A stretch of DNA of 64,000 bases from Exilibacterium tricleocarpae (GCF_007004655.1 NZ_ML660114.1:1-64000); one strand, 5' to 3'; positions 52,997-62,835 are shown, counted from the first letter of the stretch. Made by a program: numbers and translations. Notes: generated by a model from the letters alone, not told the origin.

Positions 52997-54156
52997 TGCG
53001 AGGTCCCTGTGCGTTTGAATTCATTCGCCACCCGCACCAGCTCATCACCGATCACTGTCTTACGCCACCCTTGCAACCTGTCCGGCAGGGTGTATTCGCT
53101 GCCGTCCTCCATGCCGGAGCGGACAATGAATTCGAACTCTTTTTTTCGCACCATCACCTCCACCGGCAGGCCCATGGCCTCGGCCCGCTCGAGCGCCGAG
53201 GCTTTGAGCGCTTTGAGTAAATCCCCCTGCTGCGGCGGCAGCGGTCCGTTCAAGTGCTGCGGGTAGTTGTCGGGGTCGCCGGTTGTCGCCGCCGCAATCA
53301 GTGACAACAGCGTGTCGCCGTGCCGGCGCGCCAGCCGCGGCGGCATTTCGTCAAGCCGCGCCAGTTGTGCCTGGGTCTTGGGCTGGCGGCGCGCCATATC
53401 CCAAAGCACCCGGTCCTTTATTAAATGGTTGCGGGGTAAATCTTCACTGCGCGCCTGCTGCTCGCGCCAGCGACTCAGGGACTTTAATACTGCGAGTTCG
53501 CGACGGTTCAGTTTCCATGCCGACTTGATGCGGATGTAGTAACTGTCGAGGTCATCCTGCCCGTTGCCGCCGGCCACCAGTTCGCGACTGTCCCGCCGGA
53601 CCCAATCGAGACGCCCGTTGTCTTCCAATATTGCCACCAACTTGGCGTACAGGACCGGCAGATAGGCCACGTCCAGGGCGGCATATTTCAACTGCGACGG
53701 GCTCAGCGGCCGGCGCAGCCAATCGGAACGGGTTTCGCTCTTGGGAATGTCAACCCCCAAAACCGCTTTCAGCAGATTGGCATAACCCACCGAAAAGCCG
53801 AATCCCGCAAACGCCGCCGCCAGTTGGGTATCGAAAAGGGGCTCGGGCACCACCCCCAGCAGCCGCGCAAACACTTCCAGGTCTTCCGAGCAGGAGTGCA
53901 GCACCTTGGTCACACCCGGGTCAGTCAGCAAAGTCACCAGTGGTTGGAAGTTGTCAATCGCCAGGGGATCGATCAGGTAACAACCGTCGCCGTCACCAAT
54001 CTGGATCAGGCCCGCCAGCGGGTAAAACGTTTGGCTGCGCATGAATTCCGTGTCCACTGCCAGCGCCGTACACCCGGCCCAGCGCTCGCAGAGCCGGGCC
54101 AGGTCGGCATCACTGTCAACCCAGATCGGCGCCGTTGCCAGGGTATCGGTGGTCAT
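52993..54156 (-). CDS. rnd: Ribonuclease D
   Basis: The 387-residue 3'-5' exoribonuclease has an N-terminal DEDD domain (AVDTEFMRSQTF with Asp35 and Glu37; LLTDPGVTKVLHSCSEDLEVF; YAALDVAYL) and a HRDC domain (about 210-290). RNase D trims tRNA and other stable RNA 3' ends. It starts three bases after recR. Length is typical. Confidence 0.95.
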   Translation of the reverse strand: MTTDTLATAPIWVDSDADLARLCERWAGCTALAVDTEFMRSQTFYPLAGLIQIGDGDGCYLIDPLAIDNFQPLVTLLTDPGVTKVLHSCSEDLEVFARLLGVVPEPLFDTQLAAAFAGFGFSVGYANLLKAVLGVDIPKSETRSDWLRRPLSPSQLKYAALDVAYLPVLYAKLVAILEDNGRLDWVRRDSRELVAGGNGQDDLDSYYIRIKSAWKLNRRELAVLKSLSRWREQQARSEDLPRNHLIKDRVLWDMARRQPKTQAQLARLDEMPPRLARRHGDTLLSLIAAATTGDPDNYPQHLNGPLPPQQGDLLKALKASALERAEAMGLPVEVMVRKKEFEFIVRSGMEDGSEYTLPDRLQGWRKTVIGDELVRVANEFKRTGTSQ

Positions 54157-54159
54157 GGG

Positions 54160-54753
54160 TTACAGGGCCTGGCGGCTGGAAAAGGCATGGGCCAGGGTGC
54201 CCCCGTCGATATACTCCAACTCGCCGCCCAGGGGCACGCCGTGGGCGATACGCGTCACCGTCACGGCCGCCGCCTTGGCCAACTCGGCAATATAGTGTGC
54301 GGTCGCTTCGCCCTCCACCGTGGGGTTGGTGGCCAGGATCAGTTCCTCTATCGATTCATCCGCCAGTAGTTGCACCAGTTGGTCGACGCCGATGTCCGCC
54401 GGACCCACCCCGTCTATCGGCGACAGGCGTCCGAGCAACACGAAGTATTTACCCTGGTAACTACCGGCCTGCTCTATTGCCAGTACGTCCGCCGGCGTTT
54501 CCACCACACACAACAGCCGCCCGTCGCGCCGGTGATTGGCGCAGATACCGCACAGCGCCTGTTCAGTGAGCGTGCGACAGCGATCGCAGCGACTGACGCC
54601 CGCCGCGGCCCGCTCCAGGCTCTGCGCCAGGGTCGCGGCACCTTCGCGATCATGCTCCAACAGATGCAGGGCGATGCGCTGCGCCGACTTGGGACCGACA
54701 CCCGGCAGGCAACGCAGGGATTGGATTAACTCATCTATTAAAGGACTGAACAT
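54160..54753 (-). CDS. recR: Recombination protein RecR
   Basis: The 197-residue protein has the helix-hairpin-helix start ([20 protein letters not shown]), a zinc finger (Cys56, 59, 68, 71) and a Toprim domain ([32 protein letters not shown]). RecR acts with RecF and RecO to load RecA at gaps. It is in the standard dnaX-ybaB-recR order. Confidence 0.97.
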   Translation of the reverse strand: MFSPLIDELIQSLRCLPGVGPKSAQRIALHLLEHDREGAATLAQSLERAAAGVSRCDRCRTLTEQALCGICANHRRDGRLLCVVETPADVLAIEQAGSYQGKYFVLLGRLSPIDGVGPADIGVDQLVQLLADESIEELILATNPTVEGEATAHYIAELAKAAAVTVTRIAHGVPLGGELEYIDGGTLAHAFSSRQAL

Positions 54754-54790
54754 AAATTAAAAGATTGAACACAGGGCGGCGGTGAACGGG

Positions 54791-55111
54791 TTAAAACGGC
54801 ATTTTGAAGCCGTCGGGCAGATTCAGGCCGGCAGTCAGACCGCCGAGCTTGTCTTTGTTGGCGTCTTCGATACGACGCACAGCGTCATTGACCGCAGCCG
54901 CCAGCAAGTCTTCAAGGATTTCCTTGTCCTCGCCCATCAGGCTCGCGTCTATCTGCACCGCTTTGACATCGTGGCGGCCGTTCATAGTCACCTTCACCAG
55001 TCCCGCCCCGGATTCGCCCTGCACTTCGGCGTTGGCAAGCTCCTCCTGCATCTTCTGCATATTGTCCTGCATCTGTTTGGCCTGCTTCATCAAATCGCCA
55101 AGACCTTTCAT
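54791..55111 (-). CDS. ybaB: YbaB/EbfC nucleoid-associated protein
   Basis: The 106-residue protein matches YbaB/EbfC ([36 protein letters not shown]). It binds DNA as a dimer. It is two bases downstream of dnaX. Confidence 0.96.
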   Translation of the reverse strand: MKGLGDLMKQAKQMQDNMQKMQEELANAEVQGESGAGLVKVTMNGRHDVKAVQIDASLMGEDKEILEDLLAAAVNDAVRRIEDANKDKLGGLTAGLNLPDGFKMPF

Positions 55112-55113
55112 GG

Positions 55114-57540
55114 TTATACCTCGCTGACCTCATCTATCGGCTCGACCGACTCCTCGCGCAGCGTCGCCTGAAACTGCGCCTCCAGTTGCGCCACCAAAGG
55201 ATCCGCCTTCAGCGCCGCCAGCGCCTGCGCCTGCCGCTCGCGGCGCAGCCGTACCACATTTGCCGCCGGGGTCTCCCCCGCGACCTGTCCCAATTGTATA
55301 TGCACCTGCACCGGTTCACCGAAGTAGTCACTCAGTAAATCGGCCAGGCGCACGCTGTGTGCCTCGTCGTACAGCGTGCTGTTGGCTTCGTCGAGTACAA
55401 AGTGGAAGCCACCGGCATCACGCCCGGCAAGTACGCAGTTGGATACGGTACTTTGCAATATACCGCCGACCCCAAGCCCGCGATAAATTTGCAGCCAGTT
55501 GTCCGGTCCGGCCTGTTGCAGCGGGATTTTTGCCGCCGCGGCAGCGACGGACTGCACCGGCGGCGGCCGCTCGGGAGCCGCCGCGGCGGCAGCCTGCGGC
55601 GGTTTGATATCGGCTGCCGCTTTGATCAAGCCGGGCTGGTCCAGGGTGGCCATTACTTCGGCCAGCACACCGGAGGCGGGCGGCGTGTTTACTCCTGAGC
55701 CCCGCTGCATGGATACCGCCGCGGCAGCAGTTGCCTCGGTTGCGCCGGCGGCTGCCGGCGCCGCCCCGGCGCCGGTCGCCGGTGCGGCCATTTTTGCCGC
55801 GGGCTCTGCCGCCGCCATCGCCGCTGCTGCCACCTGTGTCGCCGGCGTTATGGCATCTGTCGCAGGCAAAGTCGCAGCGGGCGCCGGCGCAGGTGTTTCC
55901 AAATCGACCGCAGGCGCCCCTGTATCCATCGCAGGTGCTGTTGCCTGCGCCGGGGTATTTGTCGCAGGCTCTCTATTCAGGGCGGATGCCACGGTATCCA
56001 TCACAGGCACTGTCGCCTGCGCCGCAGATAACGGCGTGTCCATCGCGGGCACGGCATCCGCAGCAGGTGCCATAGTATCCATCGCAGGCCCTGCCGGCGC
56101 CGCTGGTACCCCAGTGCCCATCGCGGGCACCGCATCTGCGGCAGGTGCCACAGAATCCGTCACAGGTGCTGTCGCTTGCACCGCGGAGACCATGTCCATC
56201 GCGGGCACAACGTCTGCAGCAGATGCCGGGGTAGCGCCAGTTGTGTCCGCCGCGAGCACCGGTGCCTGTGCAGCGGCTGCCGCCACCTCAGATGCGGATG
56301 CTCCGGTCTCAACAGTCGCGGCGCCAGTGGACGCCGATTCAATCGGCGCCGGTGCCGGTTGGGGCTTTTTTGCGGCCACCTCCGGGTCATCCGCCGGCGG
56401 GGTCCCGTCCGCAGCCTGTCCCTGGGGCAAGCCGCGGGTCGGTATCTCGGCCACACCCTGGGGCTTGAACGCCAGCATTCTCAACAGCACCATTTCAAAA
56501 CCGCCGCGGGGATCGGGCGCCAGCGCCAGATCGCGCCGCCCGAGCAGGGCAATCTGGTAAAATAGCTGCACATCCTCAGCGGCCAGCGCCTGCGCCAGCT
56601 CAAGTACCTGTTGGCGATCGCCGACACTGTTGTCCACCGCCTCCGGCAGTGCCTGGGCGATGGCAATACGGTGCAACACCGCCAGCAGCTCCGCCAGTGC
56701 CCCGTGATAGTCCGGGGCGTGTTCTGACAACCTGGCCACCGCCGCCAGCATTTGCGGACCATCGACAGCAGCCAAAGCCCTGAGAATATCGTAAACCAGC
56801 GCCTGGTCGAGCGTGCCGAGCATGGTTCTCACATCGCTCTCCACCACCTTGCCGCTGCCAAACGCAATGGCCTGGTCGGTCAGACTCAACGCATCGCGCA
56901 TACTGCCATCGGCCGCCCTGCCCAATTGCCACAACGCCGCCTCTTCAAAGGGCACCATCTCCTGCGCCAGCACCTGTTGCAGGTGTTGCACGATACGCTC
57001 GGGGTGCATGTTTTTCAGGTTGAACTGCAGGCAGCGGGACAGGATAGTAACCGGCAATTTCTGCGGGTCGGTGGTCGCCAGTAGGAATTTAATATGCGGC
57101 GGCGGCTCCTCCAGCGTTTTCAACAGGGCGTTGAAGCTGTGGCTGGAAAGCATATGCACTTCATCGATCAGATAGACTTTGTAGCGGCCCCGGGTGGGCG
57201 CATACTGCACGTTTTCGAGCAGCTCCCGGGTATCCTCGACTTTGGTGCGCGAGGCGGCGTCGACCTCGATCAAATCGACAAAACGGCCCTCGCCGATTTC
57301 GACACAGGCGCCACACTGGCCGCAGGGCTCGGAACTCACTCCGGCTTCACAGTTCAGACACTTGGCCAAAATCCGGGCTATGGTGGTTTTACCCACCCCG
57401 CGTGTGCCGGTAAACAGGTAGGCATGGTGTAGCCGGTCGTGATCCAGCGCGTTGATCAGCGCCTGCAGTACGTGCTCCTGCCCAACCATCTCGCGAAAGA
57501 CTTTGGGGCGCCATTTGCGGGCTAATACTTGATAGCTCAA
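55114..57540 (-). CDS. dnaX: DNA polymerase III subunits tau/gamma
   Basis: The 808-residue tau protein is the clamp-loader ATPase: Walker A GTRGVGKT (45-52), zinc Cys64, 73, 76 and 79, DEVHML Walker B and SRC sensor motif. Domain III ends near residue 370; a long Ala/Pro/Thr/Val linker (about 385-650) with repeated VPAMDT units follows, then the tau-specific C-terminal domains. At codons 391-392 an A AAA AAG heptamer sits between a GGAGGT Shine-Dalgarno-like sequence and a GC hairpin. A -1 shift there stops after eight more codons and would give a gamma product of about 400 residues. It starts the leftward housekeeping run. Confidence 0.97.
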   Translation of the reverse strand: MSYQVLARKWRPKVFREMVGQEHVLQALINALDHDRLHHAYLFTGTRGVGKTTIARILAKCLNCEAGVSSEPCGQCGACVEIGEGRFVDLIEVDAASRTKVEDTRELLENVQYAPTRGRYKVYLIDEVHMLSSHSFNALLKTLEEPPPHIKFLLATTDPQKLPVTILSRCLQFNLKNMHPERIVQHLQQVLAQEMVPFEEAALWQLGRAADGSMRDALSLTDQAIAFGSGKVVESDVRTMLGTLDQALVYDILRALAAVDGPQMLAAVARLSEHAPDYHGALAELLAVLHRIAIAQALPEAVDNSVGDRQQVLELAQALAAEDVQLFYQIALLGRRDLALAPDPRGGFEMVLLRMLAFKPQGVAEIPTRGLPQGQAADGTPPADDPEVAAKKPQPAPAPIESASTGAATVETGASASEVAAAAAQAPVLAADTTGATPASAADVVPAMDMVSAVQATAPVTDSVAPAADAVPAMGTGVPAAPAGPAMDTMAPAADAVPAMDTPLSAAQATVPVMDTVASALNREPATNTPAQATAPAMDTGAPAVDLETPAPAPAATLPATDAITPATQVAAAAMAAAEPAAKMAAPATGAGAAPAAAGATEATAAAAVSMQRGSGVNTPPASGVLAEVMATLDQPGLIKAAADIKPPQAAAAAAPERPPPVQSVAAAAAKIPLQQAGPDNWLQIYRGLGVGGILQSTVSNCVLAGRDAGGFHFVLDEANSTLYDEAHSVRLADLLSDYFGEPVQVHIQLGQVAGETPAANVVRLRRERQAQALAALKADPLVAQLEAQFQATLREESVEPIDEVSEV
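56329..56383 (-). promoter_or_regulatory. dnaX: Programmed -1 ribosomal frameshift signal in dnaX
   Basis: On the minus strand: GGAGGT (56383-56378), a six-base spacer, the slippery heptamer A AAA AAG (56371-56365), 14 bases, then a hairpin at 56350-56329 (stem GGCGCCGA with TCGGCGTC, one G-T pair, loop TTGAA). The -1 frame reaches TGA at 56341-56339, inside the hairpin. This is the E. coli dnaX arrangement. Confidence 0.85.
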
Positions 57541-57758
57541 AGTGTCGCAGTCCTAAAAATGCCTGGCGTCGCAACCGGGCCTTCGACGGCACCGGTTGCG
57601 ACTGCAGTAGCAAAAACAGGCTATTGTAGTATCAGTTGCAGTCCCAGCTCAAATCCGTTGCCGCCGGGGCCAGAGCGAGGCAAGGACCCTGCCCGTCCAT
57701 GGTAACCCGGATGCGGTCAATTAATCGCCACCCAGCAGCGGCGCGCAACCGGCGTCCG

Positions 57759-58958
57759 CTAAAGCTCGGCCAACACCTGATTCCATTTGAGTTGGTAGGC
57801 ACTCTTCGTGGTTTCGGCGTTGGCGTGGTCCAGCGCCCTCTGCAGCGCCTCTTCGCCCTTCACCCGCTCCCCCAGTTGCAGGTAGCTCATCCCCAGCAGG
57901 AAGTGAAAACGGTGGTCCTGCTGGCTGCCGCTGACCGCCGCGCGGGCATGGCTGACCGCCGCGGCGTAGTCCTTGTCGCGATAGGCCTGTTCGGCCAGGT
58001 GATAGCGGTAATAGGGATTGCGGTCGCGCACCTCCTGGGCCCGCCGGCGATAGAGTTCCGCTTTTGCCGGCATATCGCGGTTGACATAAAAACGCTCGAG
58101 ACTGCTGATGGCAGCCAGATTGCCCTCGTCTTGATGCAGCGCATATAGGAAAGCGGCCTCCGCTTCGCGCTGGTGTCCGTGACGCAGATACAGTGTCCCC
58201 AGATTGGACCAGAGAAAACCCGCATCGGGAGCCAGTGTCAGTGCTTTTTTGAAATGGCGAAAAGCCTCATAGGTATCGTTTTCGCCCATATAGTCGGCGG
58301 CCAGATTATTGTAGTACTGGGCCTCGGCGTAGCGATCCGAAACGACCCGCTGCCGGTACTCCGGCTCGTAGACCTCCGGGGTGACATCCACTACGACCTG
58401 ATCGTTGGGGCCGCGCACCACATTGGCATTGATATGCCGGTACAGCACATAGGTCTGCTCGCCCTGCATACCCCAGGTGGGCGGTACATCCACCTCGTTG
58501 AAGCGCACCTTGAGACCCACTTCGCGCCCCATGGCCACCAGCAGCGCGGTAAATGAGAGACAGTTGCCCGTGCGCTTTTCGAAGGCCTGCGCCGCCGTCA
58601 GTGTCTCTGCGGCACTGTATTCGAAATCCAGCATACCCGGATGGCGCAGGGCATAAATCAGGGCATCGATGCGCGTGGCCCGGCCGCTGTCGCGCGATAC
58701 GCTGTGGTCGAGAAACGCCCGCATCTCTGCATTGATCGACAGGAAGGGCTGATTGGGCAACTCGATATCGCGGGCGGCCGCGCCCAGCAGCACCTCGCCG
58801 CTCAGGATCTGTTGTTTTTGCTCAGCGGGCAGAATAGCAGTACCGGGAAGTTGGGCGCAGCCGGAAATCAGGCACAACAGCCCTATTAACCAGACGCCGC
58901 CGCGACGGGCCCGGCCAACCGGAGAAGTGTGTAACATTCCTGGGGAGGTGCTGATCAT
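57759..58958 (-). CDS. TPR lipoprotein with transglutaminase-like domain
   Basis: The roughly 399-residue protein has a lipoprotein signal ending LISGCAQ. Next come a transglutaminase-like segment (FEKRTGNCLSFTALLVAMGREVGL with the nucleophile Cys, then YRHINANVV with a candidate His and VVDVTPE with a candidate Asp) and TPR repeats (YYNNLAADYMGENDTYEAFRHF onward). It may process or sense periplasmic protein or peptidoglycan (inference). Three starts are possible; ATG 58958 has an agaggg site, ATG 58937 gives a shorter signal. It is transcribed away from the MFS gene. Confidence 0.82.
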   Translation of the reverse strand: MISTSPGMLHTSPVGRARRGGVWLIGLLCLISGCAQLPGTAILPAEQKQQILSGEVLLGAAARDIELPNQPFLSINAEMRAFLDHSVSRDSGRATRIDALIYALRHPGMLDFEYSAAETLTAAQAFEKRTGNCLSFTALLVAMGREVGLKVRFNEVDVPPTWGMQGEQTYVLYRHINANVVRGPNDQVVVDVTPEVYEPEYRQRVVSDRYAEAQYYNNLAADYMGENDTYEAFRHFKKALTLAPDAGFLWSNLGTLYLRHGHQREAEAAFLYALHQDEGNLAAISSLERFYVNRDMPAKAELYRRRAQEVRDRNPYYRYHLAEQAYRDKDYAAAVSHARAAVSGSQQDHRFHFLLGMSYLQLGERVKGEEALQRALDHANAETTKSAYQLKWNQVLAEL

Positions 58959-59079
58959 AGACCCTCTCTTCACGCCCCTGGGGTGTTACAGCATAGCACC
59001 GATTTGGGGCTTTTTCTCATGTTCGAGATGGCGCGCCGAACGTTCAGCGACCAATGTCAAGACGGTCTTTAGTCGTTGG

Positions 59080-59088
59080 TGTTATAAT
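59080..59088 (+). promoter_or_regulatory. Extended -10 promoter for the MFS gene
   Basis: TGTTATAAT gives a TG-extended, perfect TATAAT -10 box, 47 bp before the start codon. The -35 region is weak, which an extended -10 can compensate for. Confidence 0.55.
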
Positions 59089-59135
59089 GGCCGGCTTTCT
59101 CATTCGTTATTTGGTGATAGACCGGAGACAGTCCA

Positions 59136-60335
59136 GTGCAACGCGCTTGGCAAACCCCGCAAAACCTCCTGCTGCTGATGTCGCTGGCGATGCCGCTGGC
59201 CTTCGCCACCTGGAGCGCCCTGCTCAATAATTTCGTGATCGAGCGGGCCGCTTTTACCGGCGCCGAGATCGGCATCCTGCAGAGCGTGCGGGAAATTCCC
59301 GGTTTCCTGGCGTTTACCGCGATTTTCATGTTACTGCTGCTGAAGGAGCAGACCTTCGCGCTGTTGTCGCTGTTGCTGTTGGGTCTGGGCGTGGCCGTCA
59401 CCGGCTGGTTTCCGAGCGAGTGGGGCCTGTACTGCACGACCTTCCTGATGTCGGTGGGCTTTCACTATTTTGAAACCCTGAAACAATCGCTGTCGCTGCA
59501 ATGGCTGAGTAAAGAAGAAGCGCCGCAAATGCTGGGGCGTTTTATCTCTGCGGGCGCGCTGGCGTCGCTGGTGGTCTTTGCGCTGCTGTGGCTCAATCAG
59601 GCCACTCTGGGTCTGGACTTCGCCGCCATCTATTTGACCGGCGGCGGCATCTGCGTCCTGCTGGTGCTGTTTATGTGGCTGGGATTCCCGCGCTTCAAGG
59701 CACCGACACCGCAGCGCAAGCATATCGTGCTGCGCAAGCGCTACTGGCTTTACTACGCCCTGACATTTATGAGCGGCGCCCGCCGGCAGATTTTTGTCGT
59801 GTTTGCCGGTTTTATGATGGTGGAAAAATTTGGTTTCACCGTGGCCGACATCGCCAAACTGTATCTGGCCAACCACGTCGTCAACTGGCTGTTTGCCGCC
59901 CGCATCGGGGCCTTGGTAGGCCGTATCGGCGAACGCCGGGCACTGGTCATCGAGTATTCGGGACTGGTGCTGGTATTTACGGCCTACGCGCTGGTGGTGA
60001 TGGGCGTAGTGGAAAGCGCTATGTTCGCCGCCGCGCTGTATATTATCGATCACCTGTTTTTCTCCTTGGCGATCGCCATCAAGACGTATTTCCAAAAAAT
60101 TGCCGATCCCGCCGATATGGCGGCCACCGCCTCGGTGAGTTTTACCATCAATCATATTGCCGCCGTCGCCATTCCGGCGAGCTTTGGCATCCTGTGGCTG
60201 CTGGCGCCGCCGGCGGTGTTTTTACTGGGCGCTGCCATGGCGGCCGTATCGCTGCTGCTGGCCTGCAATATCCCGGCGGCGCCGCAACGGGGCAACGAAG
60301 TCATCAAGGGGCGGGTGACACCGGCGCCGGCATAA
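59136..60335 (+). CDS. Major-facilitator-type permease
   Basis: The 399-residue protein has about 11-12 hydrophobic segments of 18-22 residues (for example SLAMPLAFATWSALLNNFV, FALLSLLLLGLGVAVTGW). The loop between the two halves is Arg/Lys-rich. It resembles MFS transporters, with FVVFAGFMMVEKFGFTVADI in the second half. Substrate unknown. GTG 59136 is preceded by ccggag at a good distance. Confidence 0.8.
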   Translation: MQRAWQTPQNLLLLMSLAMPLAFATWSALLNNFVIERAAFTGAEIGILQSVREIPGFLAFTAIFMLLLLKEQTFALLSLLLLGLGVAVTGWFPSEWGLYCTTFLMSVGFHYFETLKQSLSLQWLSKEEAPQMLGRFISAGALASLVVFALLWLNQATLGLDFAAIYLTGGGICVLLVLFMWLGFPRFKAPTPQRKHIVLRKRYWLYYALTFMSGARRQIFVVFAGFMMVEKFGFTVADIAKLYLANHVVNWLFAARIGALVGRIGERRALVIEYSGLVLVFTAYALVVMGVVESAMFAAALYIIDHLFFSLAIAIKTYFQKIADPADMAATASVSFTINHIAAVAIPASFGILWLLAPPAVFLLGAAMAAVSLLLACNIPAAPQRGNEVIKGRVTPAPA

Positions 60336-60956
60336 TTTCAGCGGCGCAGCCTGGCGGTAGGCGATAATTGTTCAGACGACGGGCCGGTGGAAACCGGCCT
60401 TGCAGGTGTCAGTGCTGAGGAGCACTCGCTTCGGGCTTCCACTTTTTGGTGGTGGTGCTTAAGCGGAGGCGTGCCAATAAACGGTCTGTCTCTGGGCGGG
60501 CGCTTTCAGAAACACGTCGTGAACCCATCCCTGGGGACTTCCCGACAGCATCCCTGCTGTCGAGAGTTTCTGAAAGCACCCGCCCAGAGACAGACCTCCC
60601 TTCGGTATTCTTAACCAATACCGATAGTACCACGGTGGTAGGTCCTAACCCGGTGTAGGGGTTCGAGACTCTCGACAGCAGGGATGCTGTCGTGACCAAC
60701 AGTAGGCGCTTTAGGCGAGTTTACAGGGACGTACTTGCAACGTGCCTCGAACCCCTACACCGGGTTAGGACCGAATCGATTGGCACCGACTCGCTCAAGC
60801 ACCACCACCAAAAAGTGGAAGCCCGAAGGGATAAGGCAACATTGCTTGAGGGAGGTCTAGAGAGACAGCCAAAGACTGAGCCGGATCGAAAACAACGAAT
60901 CACCCAGTGCAACGGAAAGCTAACCCATTGAACACCAACCAGGACGATAAGGACAA
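60336..60956. other. Intergenic region holding a nested inverted-repeat element
   Basis: About 620 bp with no gene. A hairpin just after the MFS stop (ggccggt at 60382-60388 with accggcc at 60393-60399) could end transcription but lacks a T-run. The rest is dominated by the 400-bp element at 60429-60828. The segment from 60829 to the SRP RNA has no evident structure. Confidence 0.6.
60429..60828. repeat. 400-bp nested inverted-repeat (MITE-like) element
   Basis: The ends are perfect 32-bp inverted repeats (60429-60460 and 60797-60828). Inside are a 31-bp pair (60483-60513 with 60566-60596, one mismatch) enclosing a cgacagca/tgctgtcg palindrome, a small palindrome near 60603-60623, and a 26-bp perfect pair (60642-60667 with 60746-60771) enclosing the same cgacagca palindrome inverted. 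No transposase gene and no obvious target duplication are seen. It looks like a non-autonomous mobile or multi-hairpin repeat. Confidence 0.85.
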
Positions 60957-61072
60957 GGGTGGCGGCCCAAGCCAGCCGCACCCCGGCACATGATGTCACC
61001 ACTACCGTTGCTCCCTTCCGGGCCTGGCGGGGTTCGCAGTTGATCATTGCGGGGGGACCGGAAAGGGCCACC
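60957..61072 (-). ncRNA. ffs: Signal recognition particle 4.5S RNA
   Basis: The minus strand runs from GGTGGCCC at 61072 to GGGCCGCCACCC at 60957, about 116 bases whose ends pair. The apical domain contains CAGGCCCGGAAGGGAGCAACGG, the GGAA tetraloop and Ffh-binding internal loop, followed by GTGCCGGGGTGCGGCTGGC as in E. coli 4.5S RNA. It scaffolds Ffh for membrane-protein targeting. Ends are estimated from pairing. Confidence 0.95.
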
Positions 61073-61089
61073 ATTGCAAAGCGCGGCGC

Positions 61090-61118
61090 ATTATGCGAAG
61101 TTTTCCGGTGCTTTGCAA
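61090..61118 (-). promoter_or_regulatory. Sigma-70 promoter for ffs
   Basis: On the minus strand TTGCAA (61118-61113), a 17-bp spacer and CATAAT (61095-61090) precede the SRP RNA. Transcription would start about 10 bases before the mature 5' end, consistent with a short leader removed by RNase P as in E. coli. Confidence 0.65.
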
Positions 61119-61244
61119 GCCTGTCGCGGCGGCGCTACGCGACGCTGAGATTGTCGCCATTTGCTTGACTTGCGTCATAGGCATGCCGCTATCGGGGGGG
61201 ATAGAGTTACCCCAGCACTCACTGACGACGCCGGGAGGTGTGTA

Positions 61245-61685
61245 ATGGAAGGAATAGAAGTCCAGCAACTGCGGCTGCGCGACGTGATGTCCGCCTCACT
61301 GGTCTATGTGGACATGCGGGCCACGGTCACCGAGGCGGAAAAACTGATGGCCGCCCACAACGTCCACCATCTGCCAGTCATGGACAACGGCATCCTCGAG
61401 TCCATTATCTCCAAGCGGGATATCCGTCACGCCATTTACCCGGACACCCTGTCACTGGAGGCGGCGGACGGCGGCGACAAAGAGGACCTGCTGGTGTCGG
61501 ATATCTGCCCCATCCAGGCGTTTGTCGCCGACGTCGACGATCCCCTCGCAAAGGTAATCGATATCATGGTCAGCCGGCGCATTGCAGCGGTGATCGTGCT
61601 GGCCGAGGGCGAGCTGAGCGGCATCTTCACCGAAGCCGACGGCTGCCGGGTGTTGGCCAGGGTTATGCAATCACTCGCACAGTGA
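61245..61685 (+). CDS. CBS-domain-pair protein
   Basis: The 146-residue protein consists of two CBS motifs (MAAHNVHHLPVMDNGILESII and MVSRRIAAVIVLAEGELSGIFTEAD), which bind adenosyl ligands. Start ATG 61245 has a good gggaggtg site; the longer upstream frame lacks one. No catalytic domain is fused, so it probably regulates a partner. Its 3' end overlaps that of serA by 23 bp in convergent orientation. Confidence 0.9.
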   Translation: MEGIEVQQLRLRDVMSASLVYVDMRATVTEAEKLMAAHNVHHLPVMDNGILESIISKRDIRHAIYPDTLSLEAADGGDKEDLLVSDICPIQAFVADVDDPLAKVIDIMVSRRIAAVIVLAEGELSGIFTEADGCRVLARVMQSLAQ

Positions 61686-62835
61686 TCACGTGATCCACCG
61701 CGGCAATACTGTCGATCACAGAATCGTGTGGCGACTGTTCCACATCGATAATATTGTAGGCCACCTGCTCGCGGCTTTTGTTTACCATGTCCAAGACATT
61801 GACCTCATTGTCGGCGAGTACTGACAGTACGTGCCCCAACACACCGGACACATTTTCATTGCTGAAGGTAATGCGGCAGCCACCGTTTCTGGCCATGCTG
61901 ATGGGCGGAAAATTGACCGAATTTTTGATATTGCCGTTGTGCAGAAAGTCCATCAGCTGATCGGCCGCCATGACCGCGCAATTCTCCTCCGCCTCGGCGG
62001 TGCTGGCACCGATATGCGGCATGGCGATCACATCGCTGCGGCCGAGTAGACAGGGTTCCGGAAAGTCGCAGATATACTGCCCGAGTTGGCCGGCATCCAG
62101 GCTCGCCACTACGGCGGCAGAATCGACGATAGCATCGCGGGCAAAGTTCAGCAGGGTTGCGCCAGGCCTCAACGACTGCAACGTCTCGCGATTGATCATA
62201 TGCCGGGTGCTCTCCAGCGCCGGCACGTGCAGGGACACATAATCGGCGTGCGCCAGCAGCGATTGCAGATTCTCCATCTTCTGCACCTGACTCGGCAGGC
62301 GCCAGGCGGCCTCGACCGACAGGGCCGGATCGAAACCCACGACCTTCATATCCAGCGCCAGCGCCATCTCGGCCACCATCGAGCCGATGGCTCCCAGGCC
62401 CACCACCCCGAGGGTCTTGCCGTAGAGTTCCTGCCCGGCAAAACGTTTCTTTTCCTGCTCCAGCAGTTTCGACATGGCGGCGGCGTCGCCGATGTCGGTG
62501 AGGGTTTGCACGTAGGACATGCCCTGGGTGATGCCGCGCGAGCCGAGCAGCAACCCGGCAAGCACCAGTTCTTTGACGGCATTGGCGTTGGCCCCCGGCG
62601 TATTAAAGGCAACAATGCCGCGCTGGGTATAGGCTTCGATCGGCAGGTTGTTGACGCCGGCGCCGGCCCGCGCCACCGCCCGCAGTGTCTCCGGTATGAC
62701 TTCGTCGTGCAGTTTGTGGCTGCGCAGTAGATAGGCGATCGGGTGCCCGATCTCGCTGGCCACTTCGTAGCGGTCGCGGGGAAAACGATCCAGACCTTTG
62801 ACGGAAATCTGGTTGTAGGTTTTGATTTTATACAT
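61663..62835 (-). CDS. serA: D-3-phosphoglycerate dehydrogenase
   Basis: The 390-residue enzyme catalyses the first step of serine synthesis (3-phosphoglycerate to phosphohydroxypyruvate). It has the NAD-binding GVVGLGAIGSMVAEMAL, GVNNLPIEAYTQRGI, and the D-isomer dehydrogenase end FPEPCLLGRSDVIAMPHIGAST with His. A short C-terminal ACT domain (about 325-390, NVSGVLGHVLSVLADNEVN) allows serine feedback. Start ATG 62835 has gagga nine bases upstream. It lies 98 bp downstream of serC. Confidence 0.95.
   Translation of the reverse strand: MYKIKTYNQISVKGLDRFPRDRYEVASEIGHPIAYLLRSHKLHDEVIPETLRAVARAGAGVNNLPIEAYTQRGIVAFNTPGANANAVKELVLAGLLLGSRGITQGMSYVQTLTDIGDAAAMSKLLEQEKKRFAGQELYGKTLGVVGLGAIGSMVAEMALALDMKVVGFDPALSVEAAWRLPSQVQKMENLQSLLAHADYVSLHVPALESTRHMINRETLQSLRPGATLLNFARDAIVDSAAVVASLDAGQLGQYICDFPEPCLLGRSDVIAMPHIGASTAEAEENCAVMAADQLMDFLHNGNIKNSVNFPPISMARNGGCRITFSNENVSGVLGHVLSVLADNEVNVLDMVNKSREQVAYNIIDVEQSPHDSVIDSIAAVDHVITVRVIA

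Noticed and set aside
60409-60699. Small frames with SVSGR and RPETD motifs in the repeat element
   Set aside because: They occur on both strands because the DNA is an inverted repeat; neither has a family match or suitable start, so they are by-products of the element.
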